Source: a virus
Reading direction: 5' to 3' (one strand)
IMG/VR virus record: IMGVR_UViG_3300003332_000039
Coordinates: 1-48,458 of that record
Length of the DNA stretch: 48,458 nucleotides
The notes under the pieces were generated by a model that was not told the DNA's origin, did no database searches, and saw nothing but the letters and a program-made list of their open reading frames with translations. Positions 48,013 through 48,458 of this stretch are shown here, one piece after another. Numbering within the stretch: the first letter of the stretch is position 1; every line of letters begins with the position of its first letter. A program made the position numbers and the translations under genes.

Positions 48013-48176
48013 CTTGAGCCTACCCATTCATCACTACCACATACCGGGCATTTATCATTTTTCTGCGGGTCATAGAAAACATAACATTCCCCACACTGTA
48101 CAGGAGGGTTGTATATCCTCCATGCCTCTTCAAAATCATTAGTGAATTTTTTTGTTTCATTTTTCTTATTTTTCAT
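48009..48176 (-). CDS. 55-residue zinc-ribbon protein
   Basis: C29-G-E-C near the middle and C-P-V-C-G at 43-47: a zinc ribbon. N-terminus is lysine-rich (K-N-K-K-N-E-T-K-K). ATG at 48176 follows GGGAGCAAGAAAA. It overlaps the next start by 4 bases. Function unknown. Confidence 0.65.
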   Translation of the reverse strand: MKNKKNETKKFTNDFEEAWRIYNPPVQCGECYVFYDPQKNDKCPVCGSDEWVGSR

Positions 48177-48209
48177 TTTTCTTGCTCCCAGATATGTTTT
48201 AAAGTTACT
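48177..48209 (-). other. Relic of a gene C-terminus carrying a ribosome site
   Basis: The minus strand here reads about V-T-L-K-H-I-W-E-Q-E-K and then stops at the next ATG. It matches the C-terminus A-L-K-Y-I-W-E-Q-E-K of the 47435-47785 gene, but no such gene is present upstream. Likely the remnant of a replaced gene, kept with its GGGAGCAAGAAAA ribosome site. Confidence 0.5.
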
Positions 48210-48458
48210 TCATATATTACTTTTCTTTTTTAAACAGTCAGGACATGCCCAATAATGATATCCTTCATAGCTCCATCCATGTTTTTCAGATTGGTAATCA
48301 ATACCAATTACATCCATACAAGAATCACATTTAACAAAATTTAGTTTACTATGAGCCCTAAAACCAATAATAAATTCTTGAATAAATTGGAATCTTTGAT
48401 GTGTATCTTTAATATACTGATTATAATATTTTCTTTTGCGTAATTTGTAAGATGACCA
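48210..48458 (-). CDS. Partial zinc-ribbon protein, cut by the right window edge
   Basis: Eighty-two codons, with the 5' end missing. Basic start (S-Y-K-L-R-K-R-K-Y-Y), then V-K-C-D-S-C-M-D-V and C-P-D-C-L-K-K-K: a zinc ribbon with about 28 residues between cysteine pairs. Joined to the left edge the frame meets a stop after two codons and offers no ATG, so the true start is probably lost. Function unknown. Confidence 0.6.
   Translation of the reverse strand, partial: WSSYKLRKRKYYNQYIKDTHQRFQFIQEFIIGFRAHSKLNFVKCDSCMDVIGIDYQSEKHGWSYEGYHYWACPDCLKKKSNI

Overview
The window is most of the genome of a low-GC, tailed, podovirus-like bacteriophage. The virion genes follow a P22-like order: terminase, portal, scaffold-like protein, decoration protein and HK97-fold-type major capsid, then adaptor, tail fibres, a gp10-like tail hub, a GNAT-fold protein and three large ejection-type proteins. 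No contractile sheath, tape measure with tail tube, integrase or phage RNA polymerase is visible, so host RNA polymerase is presumably used. The host cannot be named. AGGAGG-type ribosome sites are strong and TTG starts recur. A lipobox protein hints at a host with lipoprotein processing, but this is weak evidence.

Layout. (1) Positions 1-11724, all leftward: many small, tightly coupled accessory genes (DUF551, MazG-like, zinc-ribbon, YopX, a Cas4/RecB-like exonuclease, an HNH endonuclease), one tRNA-Ile(UAU) set among hairpins, and a run of very small proteins. Terminators and dyads near 10.8 and 11.4 kb cut this arm into separate transcripts. (2) Positions 11725-12787: a noncoding divergent control region with an operator-like dyad, DnaA-box-like repeats, an AT/AG microsatellite, GTTATAA repeats and a promoter that appears to start the late mRNA at its ATG. 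It is the best candidate for the replication origin. (3) Positions 12788-36930, all rightward: packaging, head, tail, lysis and ejection genes, with two intrinsic terminators just after the capsid gene. (4) Positions 36917-48458, all leftward: a helix-turn-helix protein, a DUF3987 helicase-like protein, a DNA polymerase I with an N-terminal uracil-DNA-glycosylase-like domain, membrane proteins, an ssDNA-binding-like protein, a Sak4-like ATPase, an endonuclease VII-like protein, then more small accessory genes.

The two leftward arms would be continuous on a circular or circularly permuted map, giving one divergent region (about 12 kb) and one convergent region (36.9 kb). Both window ends cut genes, and the left end stops inside a gene that has a relative near the right end. 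The contig may therefore have broken at a repeat.

Points of most interest: the polymerase (UDG-like domain lacking its usual HP motif, inserted zinc ribbon, altered motif C); the tRNA-Ile(UAU) within a hairpin array; repeated gene-junction cassettes that leave relics of lost genes; a frameshifted small membrane gene; a leaderless late promoter; a lysis cassette with a C39-like cysteine peptidase candidate; and a protein resembling a radical-SAM enzyme that has lost its iron-sulfur loop.
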